Source: Branchiostoma floridae
Taxonomy: Eukaryota; Chordata; Leptocardii; Amphioxiformes; Branchiostomatidae
Direction: 5' to 3'
Assembly: GCF_000003815.2 (NCBI RefSeq)
Contig: NC_049982.1
Location: forward strand, 11,819,097-11,883,096
DNA: 64,000 bases
The notes under the pieces are model-generated. The model had not been told where the DNA came from. It saw nothing but the letters and a program-made list of their open reading frames with translations, and did no database searches. Each line of letters begins with the position of its first letter. The stretch's first letter is position 1. Made by a program: the position numbers and the translations under genes. Below are positions 43,791 through 54,976 of this stretch, one piece after another.

Positions 43791-45530
43791 TAATTACATG
43801 TATGTTAAAGTTTTCAAGATATTCAAGTCGTCCTTTCCCTTCTTACTGTAAAATGTGCCTTTTCTGTTAGGTTGAGTAAATAAAGTGACGCACATTTAGA
43901 AATACATATTTAGAACTGCTGAATTCTCCATTAGTCTAAGAATAGCTTACTGTGTCTATATTGTCTGCCACCCAAGGTTGGAAATGACGCAGCTGCGAGA
44001 TTAGGCAGATATCGTGCCTGAGGAGTAACTCCTGATCGCATGAACAGAAAAGCAATTAAACCGACAAACTAATAGTGCATGTTGAGGTGTTTATTGGTTG
44101 GTGTGGGTGCGTCTGTAGGTGTGTCTTTGTGTATGCGCGGGTCCGAGTCCGTCATTGTTCGTCATACGGTAGTTCATGGTATAGTATAGCTGGATATTGT
44201 CCTTGGTGCTGAACAGGTAAGGAGCATGACCCTACCACAATCAGTATAAATCATCTGTTTCTCGTTCTCCTGTTCACAATTAAAAACACAATAAACAAAA
44301 ACAAAAAAGAACACGAGCTGAGAAGGTATAAGTAATGCACTGCTGTAAGTAGCATTTGGGTTTAAAGGACATTCCACCGAAATGGATTGTGGGATCTTGT
44401 GTGCTTGCTTCTCCAGTCTAACCTTTGACCCGTTTGTTCTCAGTCCGGGTATTGAATTACCCTTAGTATGACGCGCGTCATCTGAGAATAACCCAACAAT
44501 TGACAGATTCAGCCTATTTGGCAAATTCATACTATTTTCCAGAAATCTACGGAATCTGGTAGAGACTAGTAAACCCATGGTACTACCGGGAATCTCCCTG
44601 TTACGATGGAACGTTTTATGTATACAACGTTGACGTTAACGTTAACGGGGTGATCAACATGTTCTCGGCCTCACCGAGAAATAATAGCACAACTCAGATT
44701 TCGAAACGTAGATGTCAAGTATAAAGTCATTTATGAATGTGTACCAAAAGTCAAGTTATTGTGATAATTACTTTGCAGGTGACGCCCATTAACGGTAAGT
44801 AGAAGAAAAAAACATGGACAATTGAGCTGCGTCCAAAGGTGCGCCGGTCAACTTGCTCTGCTGGAATTGAGACACCCACTTCTTTCTATTTGAAATTTGA
44901 AGGAAGTCATTATCAAATATTTTGACAATATCTTCGAAGACTTTACGGCATGGGGAACTTTACTCACACATGTCTGATCACAGTTCACCCTTGTTTTTGT
45001 CGCCACTTACCAACTGATTTTCAAAAAGACGTTGCCTGGAAAGTAATAACTGCAATGCTTTGAAATTTAGAGAATATTGATAAAAGGCTTAGTAAAACGA
45101 AGATGTGCCCCGAAATTTGAGTTGTAATGAGTGAGGCCGAGAACGTATTGATCTCCCCTCGTATGTTCCTCATGTCACACGGACCTTACTGTAGTTTTTG
45201 TGTGTGGAACTTGGTAGATTAAGATTACATTGGCGCAAGGCCTGGGAATGGCTTCCCACTCTTTTGACGATAGCTATGCAAGCGTGCAAGCTCTCCTTAT
45301 ACTTTGGGTGCCACCGTTTCAGCCCTAAACACTTCATGTTAATCTTCAACTTGGCACTACACAAAAGAATGTCCTGGAGAAAAACAGAGCCGGAAAAACG
45401 TAAAATCCCGAGGTTTTGGTGGGAAATCTTCATAAATTTCGACGATTCTGTGTGATCAATCAAGGACGTTAAAAGTTTTTTTATTTAACCTCCTTGGATC
45501 AATCAAATCAGTTGAAAATAGATAACGTTA
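43791..45530. other. Intergenic stretch before the small-gene array
   Basis: I see no gene. From about 45531 it becomes homologous to 47876-48222, that is, the upstream flank of the first small gene. Confidence 0.5.
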
Positions 45531-45747
45531 TAATTACCACCGTTGCATGATAAGCCTCTTTGTGATGGGAGACATTAACTGGTGGGCAAAATGCACTGTA
45601 AAGCATGAAATATTTTTCTACTGTTGAATTGACAGTGTCTACTGTTGAAAGTGGTAATTGTAATTTGATCTTCGTACCTTGGTACAAAATTTTGGCACAC
45701 AACACAGTTTCGGTGAGAAGGCCTGGTTTCTATACGTATTTTTTCAA

Positions 45748-45934
45748 CCAATCAGCAACTGCTGTTGTTGTGAAATCTTGGGGAAAAACCAACTATAGAT
45801 AGGCCATACGTAATGTTAGTGTCGAGTGCATAAGCTCTAACCAATCAGCAACTGCTGTTGTTGTTGTAAAACATTCGGAAAACCCCGACTATGAATAGGC
45901 CTCACGTAATGCTGCCGTGTCGAGTATATAAAGG
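45748..45934 (+). promoter_or_regulatory. Double promoter module of small gene 1
   Basis: Two tandem copies (45748-45833 and 45841-45934) each run CCAATCAGCAACTGCTGTTG, GGAAAAxCC, TATxxATAGGCC and ACGTAATG. Only the second ends in a proper TATATAAA (45925-45932). CCAATCAG is a classic NF-Y site. A non-coding exon follows, with donor at 46022/46023. Confidence 0.75.
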
Positions 45935-46450
45935 CCATTACCGTACGTAAATCCCCCACTCTCCTGCCAACTTGAGGAAAACGAGTTGATCTGCGTTCAG
46001 TCCAGGCTCCGAAGAAAACGAGGTAAGAGATTCCTTCCCATGTTTGCGGGCTTATTTTCAAGATTGAGCTACTTGATCATTTTCATGCAATTTTCTCGCA
46101 ATTGTAACATGATTTCGACATTTAGTCTAGGATCCCTGTAGTCAGCAGGGGTATGACGCGAATTCACACAGTAAAAAAGAAGAATCGCCCATTATATTTC
46201 AGTTTTATTGTATCATTTGCTCGGGGATTTCTTCTGGCTAACTTCTTTCTCCTTCTCCTCGTCGGCTTATTTCTTTCTCATCGCCACATTTCAACTGGGG
46301 CGCCACAGCCTGTGTCTCTCTCCCCTCAGAGCTCGCTTCCTAGTTCCTCTTCCTAGTTCCTCTCCATACACACTACATGATTTCAATCACTGGCTCATCA
46401 ACAGAGGTTAACAGAGCATATCAAACTTACATTTTAGTTCGAGAACAGCG

Positions 46451-46915
46451 ATGTCTGACCCCAAGGCAAACATGGACAACAAGTCCGACCAATGCAACCC
46501 CAACAACCCCAAGTTCGAGGGGCATGAGAAGGTAAGCACATTTTTAGAACTGCTAGCTGCGAGTCAGTCTTCCACAGCCAACGTTAGAATGAAATATGTT
46601 GTACGTAAATGGATTAGGAAATAGTTCAAGTCAGCACATGTTTGTTCAATTTGTTGTGTTTTTTCTACTTGTATGACAAGGGGGTTACCTTTGTTTCCTT
46701 GTTGGTGTTGGTAATGACCTGTGTGACAATTTTCTGAATGGTCACCAATGTTACCATTGCGAAATGTGGCCTTGTTACTACTTTCAGACACTTGTACCCA
46801 AACTTTAACTTGTATTTTTTAGGGCTACAGTGGAACTGGGACCAAACCTGACCTGGACAACCACGGCAACCAGCTCAATCCCAACAACGAGCGTTTTCAG
46901 CCCAAGAAGTCGTAA
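46451..46915 (+). CDS. Small NPNN-motif protein 1, 57 aa
   Basis: Coding exons are 46451-46531 and 46823-46915, phase 0. A non-coding first exon ends at 46022, and the second exon begins at 46438. The protein is very hydrophilic and has no signal peptide, helix or cysteine pair. It contains two related motifs, MDNKSDQCNPNN (residues 8-19) and LDNHGNQLNPNN (37-48), around a GYSGTGTKPD linker that starts the last exon. I do not recognise a named domain. From memory, short proteins with DNxxNQxNPNN phrases occur in other organisms, but no function is assigned that I can cite. The paralogue at 53309-53779 keeps exon structure and motifs, which supports a real gene under selection. Probably cytosolic and disordered; function unknown. 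Confidence 0.8.
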
Positions 46916-48222
46916 AGGACACGGCGGAAAACTCGCCTCCAGCTGGCTTCACTTCGCATTGCTTCACGCGCCGGATGACATTACGTTATTCAATCTTTAC
47001 AACAGCCATTTGATGCAAGGAGAGATGTAGAAGTTGACAATGTAAAGCAGCATGCATGGCTTGTTATAAGAAATATTGCACATTGCAAATGCTACAGTAC
47101 TAGTACTATTAATCTGCTCAATGTAATATCCTCAAACATTGGCACCAGCCATTGGCAGCATGCATGTACACTGGTTATCATCTTGAATATTACACAAATC
47201 TGCATTCTTGTGTTATATCCAATGCCTACTTGAGCAACGTACCATAGCACATTGTACTGTGTAATTTTCCCACTCCCCCACCCGTTTTCACAATTAAGCA
47301 TTACACAGCCCTGAATACCAATCAGTCGCGATAGGGAATACAAGTGAACATAACATAATCGACAAAACTAAATAGTGTAATGAAGCATGCACTGTTTTTA
47401 CAAAGATCATAAAACCTGGATATGGAGGTAAAGGATATACATGTCAGAGCATGGCACATTTCCACCCGAGCTAACAATTTCTGCATATTTCGGTAGATTT
47501 GGTGTGATTTGCCTTTGATGGTGAATGCAATAAAGCTGGCTTGAGCAACGTCCCATGATGTGTTTATTGTGTGTGTTATTACTAACGGGTGTGTGCCCAT
47601 GCTTCCTGGTTACCGCTAGTGTGAATTATGAATACCGAACACTTACACACACAAACACATGACGTTAGGAGGTGACCTTCTTGCTTTTATGTCACATGAG
47701 ACGACTAGCTAATGAGCTACGAGTCAGGGAGTTTCTATTGTCGCCCCTTTGTTTGTTTCCAGGCTGGCCCATCTCAGTGTCATAGCACTGTGGGGCCATG
47801 GAACATGTAAATAACATATAACATAAATGAACTCAAAGCAGTCAGAAAGAAATACTACTGGCATGACTGGCGGACGCTGCTGCATTATAAGCCACTCTTT
47901 GCTGGGAGGCATTCACTGGTGAACGAAGGCAAAATGCACAGTGAAACACGGAATATTTCACCACTATGCAACTGAATCGGCAAAACATTGCACATAATCT
48001 GTCTATATCAGTATCTATATAGCCGGTATAACCGCCCTTCGGCGTAACACACCAGCTACACCACACAAAATGGTGACTGTAACATGATCTTCGTACCTGT
48101 GCAATACATCGGCGTACATTACGAACTTTCTGGCACAGGACTTAGTTTCGATGAGGTGCCTTCTGGCACAGGACTTAGTTTCGATGAGGTGGCCTGGTTT
48201 CTATACGGTATTAATTTTCTAA
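46916..48222. other. 3' flank of small gene 1 and upstream flank of small gene 2
   Basis: AATAAA at 47529-47534 is a possible poly(A) signal. The stretch 47650-47760 (CTTTTATGTCACATGAGACG, GAGTCAGGGAGTTTC) recurs at 60118-60210, and 47876-48222 repeats the flank at 45531-45747. A unit of about 33 bp (CTGGCACAGGACTTAGTTTC) is doubled at 48128-48190. These are traces of segmental duplication. No other gene is seen. Confidence 0.65.
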
Positions 48223-48273
48223 CCAATCAGCAACGGCTGTTGTTGTGAAACCTTCGGAAAAAACGACTTTGAA
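48223..48273 (+). promoter_or_regulatory. Distal promoter module of small gene 2, cut by a transposon
   Basis: CCAATCAGCAACGGCTGTTG and TCGGAAAAAACGACTTTGAA match the first half of the module at 45841. The match stops where the R-family copy begins at 48274, and the TATA half is missing. Confidence 0.65.
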
Positions 48274-48548
48274 CTAGAGTTCCACGACCCCATACCTTCG
48301 CCAAATGATTCTATCTTTTACAACTGCTTTGTTAATTTTTTGTCATTAATTATTCAAATAAGGTTCTCATTTGCACAAATTATATAACTTGATCATCTCC
48401 TCCACCAAACAACAGACGTACGCAATCTATGTTAAGAAAGAAGGCTTTTATCGCCTTCTCTGATAATTTATGCAAATTAGGACCTCATTTGCATAATTAA
48501 TGGTTAATGATGCTCACCTGTACATAGTAGTAAAATCATTCTTTATTT

Positions 48549-51500
48549 TGATTGATTGATTGATTTTATTTTGCACTTTAAAAACAATCATAAATACAGC
48601 AAATTAAAGAAAACAACAGAACGTGCAAGGGGAGAGAAAAAGCCGTGTGGCTTATACAACCTCTACCCCCTTCAAAATTTACAAATCATAATGCTATTAA
48701 ATGAATATGAAGACCATACATCAAACCATAATAAATCAAATGAAACCCAGTGATCATCATGACGCAACAAATGATCTAGCTAAAAAAACTGAAGCAGACA
48801 AAACTGAACATGATCTACAGATCATAAAGAAATAAGTCAAAATCATAGAATTAACCTGCTAGCAAATACCGAATGAAAGCAAATACAGAAAATCAAAGCA
48901 AGGGATGCAACAAACAGGCACCAAGTACATGGTATAATACTTAAAAATAACTGAACATAATATAATCAAGAAGCAAGGGAACAAATAAATCAGGAGCAGA
49001 TAGTTGGCTTCTCTATGAGGTTGTTTTTTATGCTTTTCTTGAAAACGGAAAGCGACTGACAATTTCTGTTGGAAAGACTTAGAGTGTTCCATATGGATGG
49101 GCCCCTAAACAATATAGTGAATTGTGTTCGGTTAGATTTTGTTTTAATAGGTCTAAGTCTGTTTTGCTGCCTCGTACTGTGATCGTGAATATCTGAGTTG
49201 TACTTGAATATGTCTTTATATAGGACTGGTAAAGAGGGACTGTTGTGAATAACTTTATGGACGAAAATGGCTGACTGTAATTTGTTTATATCATATACTG
49301 TCAAGATTTTCAGATTGTGAAACAAAGCTGCTGAGTTTGCTATAAATGAGGCATTTGAAGCAATTCTAACAAAACGTTTTTGTAGCAGGTGCAGAGGTTT
49401 TATTGAGGTAGTGTAAGTACTAGCCCAGATGATATTACAATATGTTAAGTAGGGGTATATCAAGCTGTGGTAAAGAGTCATAAATATTTTACGAGATAGA
49501 CAATTTGCAACTTTTCTTATGATACCAATATTCTTAGAAATTTTCTTGCAAATAATGTCAATGTGAAATTTCCACGTGAGTTTTTCATCTATAACGACTC
49601 CTAGAAACCGTGCATTACTTACATGTTTAATGGGTTTATTCTCTATGTATATCTTAGCCATTTCTTTACTGTATTTTTTATTTCTTCCTGTGAAAATTAT
49701 GAAATTTGTTTTGTCTATATTTAGGGACAGCTTATTTGACTTAAACCATTGATTTAATTTGCAAAGTTCGTCATTTATTGTTGAAATAAGTGTATCAAAA
49801 TTTTTATGCGAAATAAAAAGATTGGGTCGTCGGCAAATAGTAAAGCGAAAAATTTCTCTGATATCATGGGTAGGTCGTTTACATAAATCAAAAATAAAAG
49901 AGGTCCTAGTATGGAGCCTTGCGGGACACCACATGTTACAAATTTCTGGGACGAGACAAAACTGTTATTAGAAACATACTGCGTTCTCTCTGACAGATAA
50001 TCTTTCAACCACTGAAGGACAGAGCCTTTGAAACCATATGAGTTGAGTTTGCCAAGTAATATGTTGTGATCGACTGTATCAAACGCTTTAGAAAGGTCTA
50101 GGAATATTCCAATTGTGAATTCTTTATTTTCCAGGGCTGACGTAATTTTGTCTATGAGTTGTAGAAGGGGCATATAAGTTGAATAGTTTTTCCGGAAGCC
50201 ATATTGGTGTGCATATAGAATATTGTTATCATCTAGGTGCTTTAGAATTCTTTTGTATACTACTTTTTCTAAGATTTTTGAAAATACAGGTAATATAGAT
50301 ATGGGGCGATAGTTTGTGAACAGACAGGGATTTCCAGATTTGTAAAGAGGGATGACCTTGGCTACTTTTAAATCAGAGGGTACTTTGCCGGTTTCAATGG
50401 AAGTTTTAAAGACATATGTAATGGGTTCTACAATTTCTGAAGCCACCTGTTTCAATAGTGAGGCCTTGATTTCATCCTTTCCAGGTGCTGCATTTTTTAG
50501 ATTAAGAATTATGTCAAGAATTTCCGCTGTGCTGGGCGCATCGAACAAACTGATGGCGGGATATTCATTTTGCAGGTAGGATAAGGGTGAATGGTCAGTC
50601 TTGTCGATTTTGTTTGCCAAAGAAGGGCCAATATTCACAAAAAAATCATTAAATTTGTCGACTATGTTTTGTTGATTAGTTATCTCGTCTTCTCCATCCA
50701 TAAACTTTGAGGGAAGGGTAGCACTTGCCTTTTTTCTGTTAAGTAGTTCATTTATAAGTTTCCAAGTATTGCGTATATCGTTTGACACAGTTGTAAACCT
50801 ATCCTGATAATATTGCCTCTTAGACGTGCGAATCAAACCATTAAATTTATTCCTATAAGTTTTGTATTTTTGTAAAGTTGTTGGTGTGGGGTTCTTTAAA
50901 TACTTCCTGTAGAGCTTGTTTTTCACATTAGAGGACTTGCGTAATCCCTTTGTAAACCAGCCTTTGTTGTTACTCTCCAGGTTCTTTTTTGTTGAGATAG
51001 TTTTTAAAGGGAAGCATTTTTCAAAATGAGTATTGAAAATCTTTACAAAATTACAGTAACAAGCGTTTGCGTCAGTGTTATTATAGACAGATTCCCAATT
51101 TTCTTTAGATAAGAGAGATTTAAATTCGTTGATATTTTTTTTATCGAAATTTCTGTAGCAACGGCGTTGACCTATTGTTTCTCCTTGTTTTTTACTGAAT
51201 TCAAAATCTGTTATACAAAATACCGGTAAGTGGTCTGATATGTCTGTAACAAGAAGACCTGCTGAATGAGGATTTGTCATAGAGTTTGTCATAATGTTGT
51301 CTATCAAAGAAGCTGATCTATTCGTTATTCTGGAGGGCTTAGTTATCATAGGGTAGAATGTGCACGAGTACATTGTGTTCAGAAAATCTGTGGTTAAAGA
51401 GTGACTTTCATGTTTGAGAAGATCTATATTAAAGTCACCGAAAATATAACAAGTTTTGCCTTCTTTGTTAATCATATCTAACGATGTTGTAATATTGCTT

Positions 51501-51750
51501 ATAAAATTTTTAATATGAGTATTTGGTGGTCTGTATATGCAACCTAATATAATTCCTTTTCCCGTTGTATGAGAGGCTGGTGATATTTCTATGAATAGGG
51601 ATTCAACCATGTCTTCTTCTGACTGGATGCAAAGGTCATTTCTTTCAATGAACTCGAAACTTTGATGTATTAAGATCGATACTCCACCACCTGTTTTGTT
51701 AGATCTACAACGGTGCAAAGAAGCAAAATTCGGCATGTCATTATTCATAG
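48549..51750 (-). mobile_element. 5'-truncated non-LTR retrotransposon (jockey/CR1-like LINE)
   Basis: The coding part is at 48990-51748. Beyond it, a 3' UTR of about 440 bp ends in an AATC-type simple repeat (48549-48564). The 5' end breaks inside the endonuclease domain near 51750, the usual result of incomplete reverse transcription. No LTRs are seen. Confidence 0.85.
48990..51748 (-). pseudogene. LINE endonuclease-reverse transcriptase with truncation and frameshift
   Basis: Two overlapping frames (49775-51748, then 48990-49934) form one broken polyprotein. The first has the later half of an apurinic-like endonuclease (GGGVSIL, IYRPPNT, GDFNIDLL, SDHLPVF) and the reverse transcriptase palm (NYRPISILPVFSKILEK, GFRKNYST, DLSKAFDTVDH, GVPQGSILGPLLF, FADD). 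Just after FADD, near 49825, a single-base loss shifts the reading to the second frame, which continues with NKLSLNIDKT and the thumb and C-terminal region. The endonuclease N-terminus is missing. The copy is therefore dead as it stands, but otherwise well preserved, which suggests a fairly recent insertion. Confidence 0.9.
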
Positions 51751-51982
51751 TAAAGACAGGTACACAGAGCCCAGGACACGATGGTCATTGCTGGCCATAC
51801 ATGCAGGGGGACATAAGACATAGGACATAACATAAATAGTATTGCACATTGTGGGTATTGCTTATCATTACTTTAAAAACATTGTATTCAGTTTAGTTCG
51901 GTTTTAATTTGTCTAAAGTTGATTTAAAATCACAACATTTCAGTCGTCAATAATGTCAATATAAATGCTCTACATTTCTCAG

Positions 51983-52193
51983 CCTTGTGGGTTTCTACAT
52001 ACACAATAGCGTTTCTGACTCCCAATACGGTTCGTGGCGTGAGTTCCAAATAGCGTATGACGACAACAAGGCAATGCGGCTTATATCAGTGAACAGAGTC
52101 TTCGGTGGTTTAGCTTTAACTATTTTGAACAGTGTTCTAAGCCTGGTCTTGTTCTCTGGCGTGACGAGTCCCCTTGATCCGACTTCAAAGCAG
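51983..52193 (+). pseudogene. Exon-like fragment with a hydrophobic segment, possibly CD225/dispanin-like
   Basis: An open stretch of 211 bp lies between an acceptor (CATTTCTCAG) and a donor (CAG/GTTAGT). It encodes a 70-residue piece with YDDNKAMRLISVNRVFGG followed by a hydrophobic run (LALTILNSVLSLVLF). The D-x-x-A-x-x-S-x-x-x pattern before the helix recalls the second half of CD225 (IFITM/dispanin) proteins. I am not sure of this. No partner exon is visible, and it lies inside the R-family element next to the LINE 5' end, so it is probably a captured fragment. Confidence 0.3.
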
Positions 52194-52939
52194 GTTAGTG
52201 TAGCGGAAATGCCTGCAGTTTTTAAATCTGCTGCTAGGGCGCTGTATTACATAAGTAAGGGGTTTCCGTCATTTACCACAATGACATTATAGCATTTTCT
52301 CATTAATTATGCAAATTATGTCTTTATTTTGCATAATATATATCTGCCAATATTCTTCTCTTTCTCAGTTATGAATGTGGCATATTGCAATGGTCCTATA
52401 ATTGAATTTAGCGTGTTTAGACGATTTCCTAATTGATTATGCAAATTAAATTCCAATTTGCATAGTTAATATGTAATTATATGAGGCATCACTTAAGCTA
52501 TCTACATACCAAAAATCATGACAATCCGTCAATCCCTTCTTGAGTTATTCCCTTTCAAAGGCTGACAATAAACCTGCCCTGCAGTTCCGAAACAAGCCGT
52601 TAGGGGGCCCAAAACTTATACCACTTACTCTCGGCGTCAAGAGCTGTCTACCACTCAAAAATCCTAGCCGCAGCATGTCCAGAACTCGAGATATCAAACC
52701 AGGAAGTTTTGCTGCAGTACCGTAACAGGCCGCTAGAGAGCCCAAAATCTAATCGTTTCCAGGTCTTATCAAGACCTACCCACAGACCGAATATCAATAC
52801 AATCCATCCAGGCATTCTCGAGTTATGCTGGTCTTCTACACACACACACACATACACCCCCACATACAAACGCTACCCAAAATATAACCTTCTTGGCGAA
52901 GGTAATGACAATGTTAAGTGTCAGGTGCGACAGGTGTAA

Positions 52940-53034
52940 CCAATCAGCAACTGCTGTTGTTGTTGTGACGCCCTCGGAAAAACCCGACCATGAATAGGCC
53001 ATACGTAATGCTACAGTTCCGGGTAGTATATAAA
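52940..53034 (+). promoter_or_regulatory. Proximal promoter of small gene 2
   Basis: A complete module: CCAATCAGCAACTGCTGTTG, GAATAGGCCATACGTAATGC and TATATAAA (53027-53034), nearly the same as 45841-45934. The non-coding exon downstream ends at 53161. Confidence 0.75.
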
Positions 53035-53308
53035 CGCCGTCACCGCACATATATTCCCCACACTTACTCTTAGTGCTAAGGCTGACAACAGAAAGTCCTG
53101 CCAACTGTGTGAAAGCGAGTCGAAGCTGTTCCCCTTTGAACAGGTGCCAAGCAGAAAACAGGTACATGTATTTCTTTCTCATATTTGCAATTTCAATTTT
53201 AAGATGCAACCAATATCATCACCCCTCTCTTATTTCCACGTGCAGTTTTTCAACTTTCTCTTAAAAGAGAGTAACAAAATGTGTATTTCAGACCAAGCAA
53301 AATCGAAG

Positions 53309-53779
53309 ATGTCCGACCGCGAGGCCAAGGCTAATTTGGACAACAAGTCCAACCAGGATAATCCCAACAACGAACTGTACCAGGGGCACGAGAAGGTGAG
53401 CCATTAACAGCTAGCTGTGATTCTGTCTTCACGGTAAACGTCAGAATGAAAAACGTTAAATGTGAATGAATTGGGAAATAGTTCCTGGTATGATTGTACT
53501 ACCTATTCCAGAAGGAGATTTTGAATTCGTTTTTAAAGCAAACCTTTGTTTCCTTGTTGATGGAGGTGATAACCTGACTTGCAATATTGAATGGTCGTTA
53601 ATCTTAACATTACACGATCAACAAACTTGTTCCTGTTCCTATTTTTCGCCGCTTGTACCCAAGTATGAACTTGTATTTTGCAGGGCTACAGCGGAACTGG
53701 AACCAAGCCCGACCTGGACAACCACTCCAACCAGCTCAACCCCAACAACGAACGTTACCAGGAGCCCAAGAAGAAATGA
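53309..53779 (+). CDS. Small NPNN-motif protein 2, 60 aa
   Basis: Coding exons 53309-53395 and 53684-53779, phase 0, with a non-coding first exon ending at 53161 and the second exon starting at 53292. Motifs are LDNKSNQDNPNN (residues 10-21) and LDNHSNQLNPNN (39-50), with GYSGTGTKPD starting the last exon as in gene 1. The last exon differs from gene 1 in only a few residues, and the tail is basic (EPKKK). Function unknown; see gene 1. Just 12 bp separate the stop from a TIR element, so its 3' UTR is largely made of transposon. Confidence 0.8.
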
Positions 53780-53791
53780 AGGGCTTCTGTA

Positions 53792-53970
53792 TAATCTCCA
53801 AGCAGATCTTACGGTAGCATAAGATAGTATCAAATGCTGGCAGAGGAGTGAAGCCGGCCTAGGAGTGTTACGCTCCGATGTCCGTTTGACTCCCTTTGGC
53901 CGGCTATACTCCTTGGCCATCTTTGCTACTACTAGTATCTTATGGTACCGTAGGATTTGCTTGGAAACTA
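53792..53970. mobile_element. TIR element (CTCCAAGCA family) in the 3' UTR of small gene 2
   Basis: It begins TAATCTCCAAGCAGATCTTA and ends GGATTTGCTTGGAAACTA, with inner inverted blocks (CATAAGATA and TATCTTATG). It shares the GTTTGACTCCCTTTGGCCGG phrase with 28213-28440. Confidence 0.75.
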
Positions 53971-54976
53971 GGTAGTTCGAGTCCTGGTAACGCCCCCTGC
54001 TGGCTTTACACCGGACTGCTGACGGAACTAAATCTGAACTGGTGGACTGCTGAACTGTTTGATTGCTGGGCTGCTGAACTAAATCTGCACTAAATATAAA
54101 CTACTGAACAGTTGAACTAAATCTAAAGTAGCATAGATTGTTTTAGGCTAAATTTCACGTCGCAAGAACATTGTTTAAAGAGTCTACTGTTAGCTCCAGG
54201 AAAAAGTTAACACCAGCAATGCAACATACATGTAGTTGCCATTTGACTACAGATGTGCCGTGCCCATGTTTTGCTTCGGCTATTGTCCTACAAAGTACTT
54301 GAGCGTGACGTGCTGTATATGTGTAACCACCTCGATTTCACGACTTACTAGCATTGCATAGCTATCGATTACAATCTCAACAGGGCATGCGTTGCACACT
54401 ACCAAGAGCAAATTTCAAAGTGAGCATATCAACAAGAACTGACAATGTAATAATAAATTGTTTTTGTTCAGAAATATTTAATGTGTGCTAAGAATCTTAC
54501 ATTTCCAATCCAACTAATAAGCGAAAGACATTTGCGTGCCGAAAACTGTACGAGTTGTACTCTTCTTCATGATTTCCTTATGGCGTTGAATACATGAAAA
54601 CTTACTTGAGCAGGGAAAAACATCGGATGATCCCGTGATACATTTATTCTGTATTCTTTTACTTACCTGTAATTTATATGCTGTTGCTCACCAGTGAACA
54701 CCTACAAAACGAACAGAGACATGAGACGTGACTATAACTTGATACTCGTTCCTTGTTTACATTTGGACACGACCCAAGTAGTTCCGATGAGATGTAACCG
54801 CCGGAAATACCCGACTATGAATAGGCCACGCGAAATACATAACATACACATACATAGTCATACTCTTATTAAGTTGTAGCATGAACAAAATTTCCAGTAC
54901 ATTATATCACTCTTCATTACAGTCAACATTACGTCGCTACCACATAGTCCAATCTCTGATTCAATAAAGTTCTTAA
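53971..54976. other. 3' flank of small gene 2
   Basis: An AATAAA at 54452-54457 may be the poly(A) signal. A partial promoter-module trace (ACCCGACTATGAATAGGCC) lies near 54810. No other gene is seen. Confidence 0.5.

Larger units (their letters stand above)
48274..52904 (+). mobile_element. R-family element carrying nested insertions
   Basis: The left part (48274 to about 48530) starts ACTAGAGTTCCACGACCCCA. The right part (about 52250-52904) resumes at GTCATTTACCACAATGACAT and ends in ACCTTC-TTGGC-GAAGGTAA. Comparison with 42356-43264 shows the two parts are nearly contiguous in that copy, so about 3.7 kb (LINE plus exon-like fragment) was inserted later. Confidence 0.7.

Noticed and set aside
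44174-44578. A 134-codon minus-strand frame upstream of the small-gene array
   Set aside because: Its composition is typical of random AT-rich sequence, and no domain or splice context was found.
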